A DNA stretch of 64,000 nt from Saccharibacter sp. 17.LH.SD (GTDB lineage: Bacteria > Pseudomonadota > Alphaproteobacteria > Acetobacterales > Acetobacteraceae). Under the pieces are notes generated by a model. It was not told where the DNA came from. It searched no databases and saw nothing but the letters and a program-made list of their open reading frames with translations. The DNA is taken from positions 1 through 64,000 of the forward strand of contig NZ_WVHO01000002.1 of NCBI RefSeq assembly GCF_009834805.1. The letters run 5' to 3'. Shown here piece by piece: positions 62,725-64,000 of the stretch (positions are counted from its first letter, which is position 1; each line of letters begins with the position of its first letter). The position numbers and the translations under genes were made by a program.

Positions 62725-64000
62725 TGGACATCCGTCCCGCCGAGATTTCGGAGATTCTTAAGCAGCAGATCGCATCTTTCGATCAGCCCGAAGCGGTTTC
62801 TGAAACGGGAACTGTTTTATCCATCGGTGATGGTATTGCCCGCGTCTATGGCCTAGCCAATGTTGCCGCTGGTGAGATGGTTGAGTTTGAGGGCAGCGGT
62901 CAGAAGGGTATGGCTCTCAATCTTGAAAATGATAGCGTGGGTGTTGTGATTTTCGGTGATGGTGATGCCGTCAGCGAAGGGGACACCGTGCTCCGTACTG
63001 GCAAGATTGTTGAGGTGCCAGTCGGTAAGGGCCTGTTGGGGCGCGTGGTTGATGGTCTGGGCAACCCAATTGATGGGCGTGGTCCTCTCGAGAATGTTGA
63101 GTATCGTCGTGCCGAAGTTGCTGCGCCTGGTATTATGCCGCGTAAATCGGTTGATGAACCGATGCAGACGGGCATTAAGGCTATTGATGCTTTGGTGCCC
63201 ATCGGACGTGGTCAGCGTGAGCTTGTAATTGGCGACCGTCAAACGGGTAAGACGTCTGTCCTTATTGATACGATCGTTGCTCAGAAAGAAGTAAATTCTG
63301 CGGGTGATCCGAAGACATCTCTCTATTGTATTTATGTTGCGGTAGGGCAGAAACGGTCGACTGTTGCGAACTTGGTGCGTAAGCTGACCGAAAATGGGGC
63401 GATGGAATATTCTATCGTTGTTGCAGCGACCGCCTCTGATTCGGCTCCTTTGCAGTATCTTGCTCCGTATTCGGCGTCATCAATGGGTGAGTATTTCCGT
63501 GATAACGGCATGCATTCATTGTTGTGTTATGATGATTTGTCCAAGCAAGCGGTTGCCTATCGTCAGCTTTCTTTGCTGCTGCGTCGTCCGCCAGGACGTG
63601 AAGCCTTCCCAGGGGATGTGTTCTATTTGCATTCTCGCTTGTTAGAACGTTCCGCCAAATTGTCTGATGCTCATGGCGGGGGGTCTATGACAGCGCTCCC
63701 GGTTATTGAGACGCAGGCTGGCGATATCTCGGCTTATATTCCAACAAACGTGATTTCCATTACGGATGGCCAGATTTTCTTGGAAACGGACCTTTTCTAC
63801 AAAGGCATTCGCCCAGCTGTGAACGTTGGGAGTTCTGTTTCTCGTGTGGGGTCTTCTGCGCAAATTAAAGCGATGAAGCAAGTTGCTGGCCCGATTAAGC
63901 TGGAACTAGCTCAGTATCGCGAAATGGCTTCGTTCGCTCAGTTTTCTTCTGATATGGATGCCGCGACACGTCGTCAGCTTGAGCGTGGTGCTCGGTTAGT
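62724..64000 (+). CDS. atpA: ATP synthase F1 alpha subunit, 3' end outside window
   Basis: The frame starting ATG 62724 ([16 protein letters not shown]) stays open to the window edge, giving 425 residues of a subunit usually about 510 long. Visible motifs are the beta-barrel N-terminus ([16 protein letters not shown]), the P-loop [10 protein letters not shown], and [15 protein letters not shown]. Alpha subunits bind ATP at non-catalytic sites in the alpha3beta3 head. The start overlaps the atpH stop by 1 bp. atpG, atpD and atpC would be expected downstream. Confidence 0.98.
   Translation, partial: MDIRPAEISEILKQQIASFDQPEAVSETGTVLSIGDGIARVYGLANVAAGEMVEFEGSGQKGMALNLENDSVGVVIFGDGDAVSEGDTVLRTGKIVEVPVGKGLLGRVVDGLGNPIDGRGPLENVEYRRAEVAAPGIMPRKSVDEPMQTGIKAIDALVPIGRGQRELVIGDRQTGKTSVLIDTIVAQKEVNSAGDPKTSLYCIYVAVGQKRSTVANLVRKLTENGAMEYSIVVAATASDSAPLQYLAPYSASSMGEYFRDNGMHSLLCYDDLSKQAVAYRQLSLLLRRPPGREAFPGDVFYLHSRLLERSAKLSDAHGGGSMTALPVIETQAGDISAYIPTNVISITDGQIFLETDLFYKGIRPAVNVGSSVSRVGSSAQIKAMKQVAGPIKLELAQYREMASFAQFSSDMDAATRRQLERGARL

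Overview
The window looks like chromosome of an alphaproteobacterium, most likely an acetic acid bacterium (Acetobacteraceae) of moderate G+C. That placement is an inference from gene families, gene order (for example atpH-atpA and tRNA-Trp-secE-nusG) and protein texture; no rRNA is present to settle it. There is no prophage, insertion sequence or CRISPR array. Nearly every stretch is coding, and transcription units are often closed by clear hairpin-plus-T terminators.

Layout. 1-5598: the 3' part of a large autotransporter adhesin with near-identical 222-bp repeats, an IalB-family secreted protein, and selO. 5934-17283: a one-strand cluster of a type I secretion ABC exporter, its HlyD-type adaptor, a Sel1-repeat protein, a very large two-headed glycosyltransferase, a protein with a ChW-like module, a GT4 glycosyltransferase and a small unknown protein. 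Dps and another large two-domain glycosyltransferase follow on the other strand (17365-20433). This is the best candidate for an uncharacterised system: a coupled surface-glycan or glycoprotein synthesis and export island. 20677-24049: pstCAB-phoU without pstS. 24171-25610: asparagine permease. 25832-32885: a TetR regulator divergent from a tripartite RND efflux operon that ends in a small secreted unknown protein.

32900-37116 (minus strand): an outer-membrane TonB receptor, a thiamine-kinase-like phosphotransferase and a PnuC/PnuT-type permease, all behind a TPP riboswitch. Together they form a complete-looking thiamine uptake and trapping operon. 37276-40654: rpe, a heparinase II/III-like protein and a GT4 glycosyltransferase. 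40712-42662 (minus): tyrS and an alpha/beta hydrolase. 42957-47341: two tandem cysteine desulfurases, a 2Fe-2S ferredoxin, mnmA and a glutathione transferase, a sulfur-trafficking and tRNA-thiolation unit. 47559-51188: bifunctional putA.

51308-54748: oxyR divergent from ahpC and ahpF, with two conspicuous RNA hairpins around ahpC. 54841-56027 (minus): a membrane-anchored Mrr-like nuclease just downstream of tRNA-Thr(CGT). 56145-59925: pqiABC envelope lipid-transport operon. 60011-60954 (minus): tRNA-Trp, secE, nusG, not followed by rplK. 61139-64000: tRNA-Gly(TCC), a secreted cupin-like protein, and the start of the F1 ATP synthase operon (atpH, atpA running off the end).
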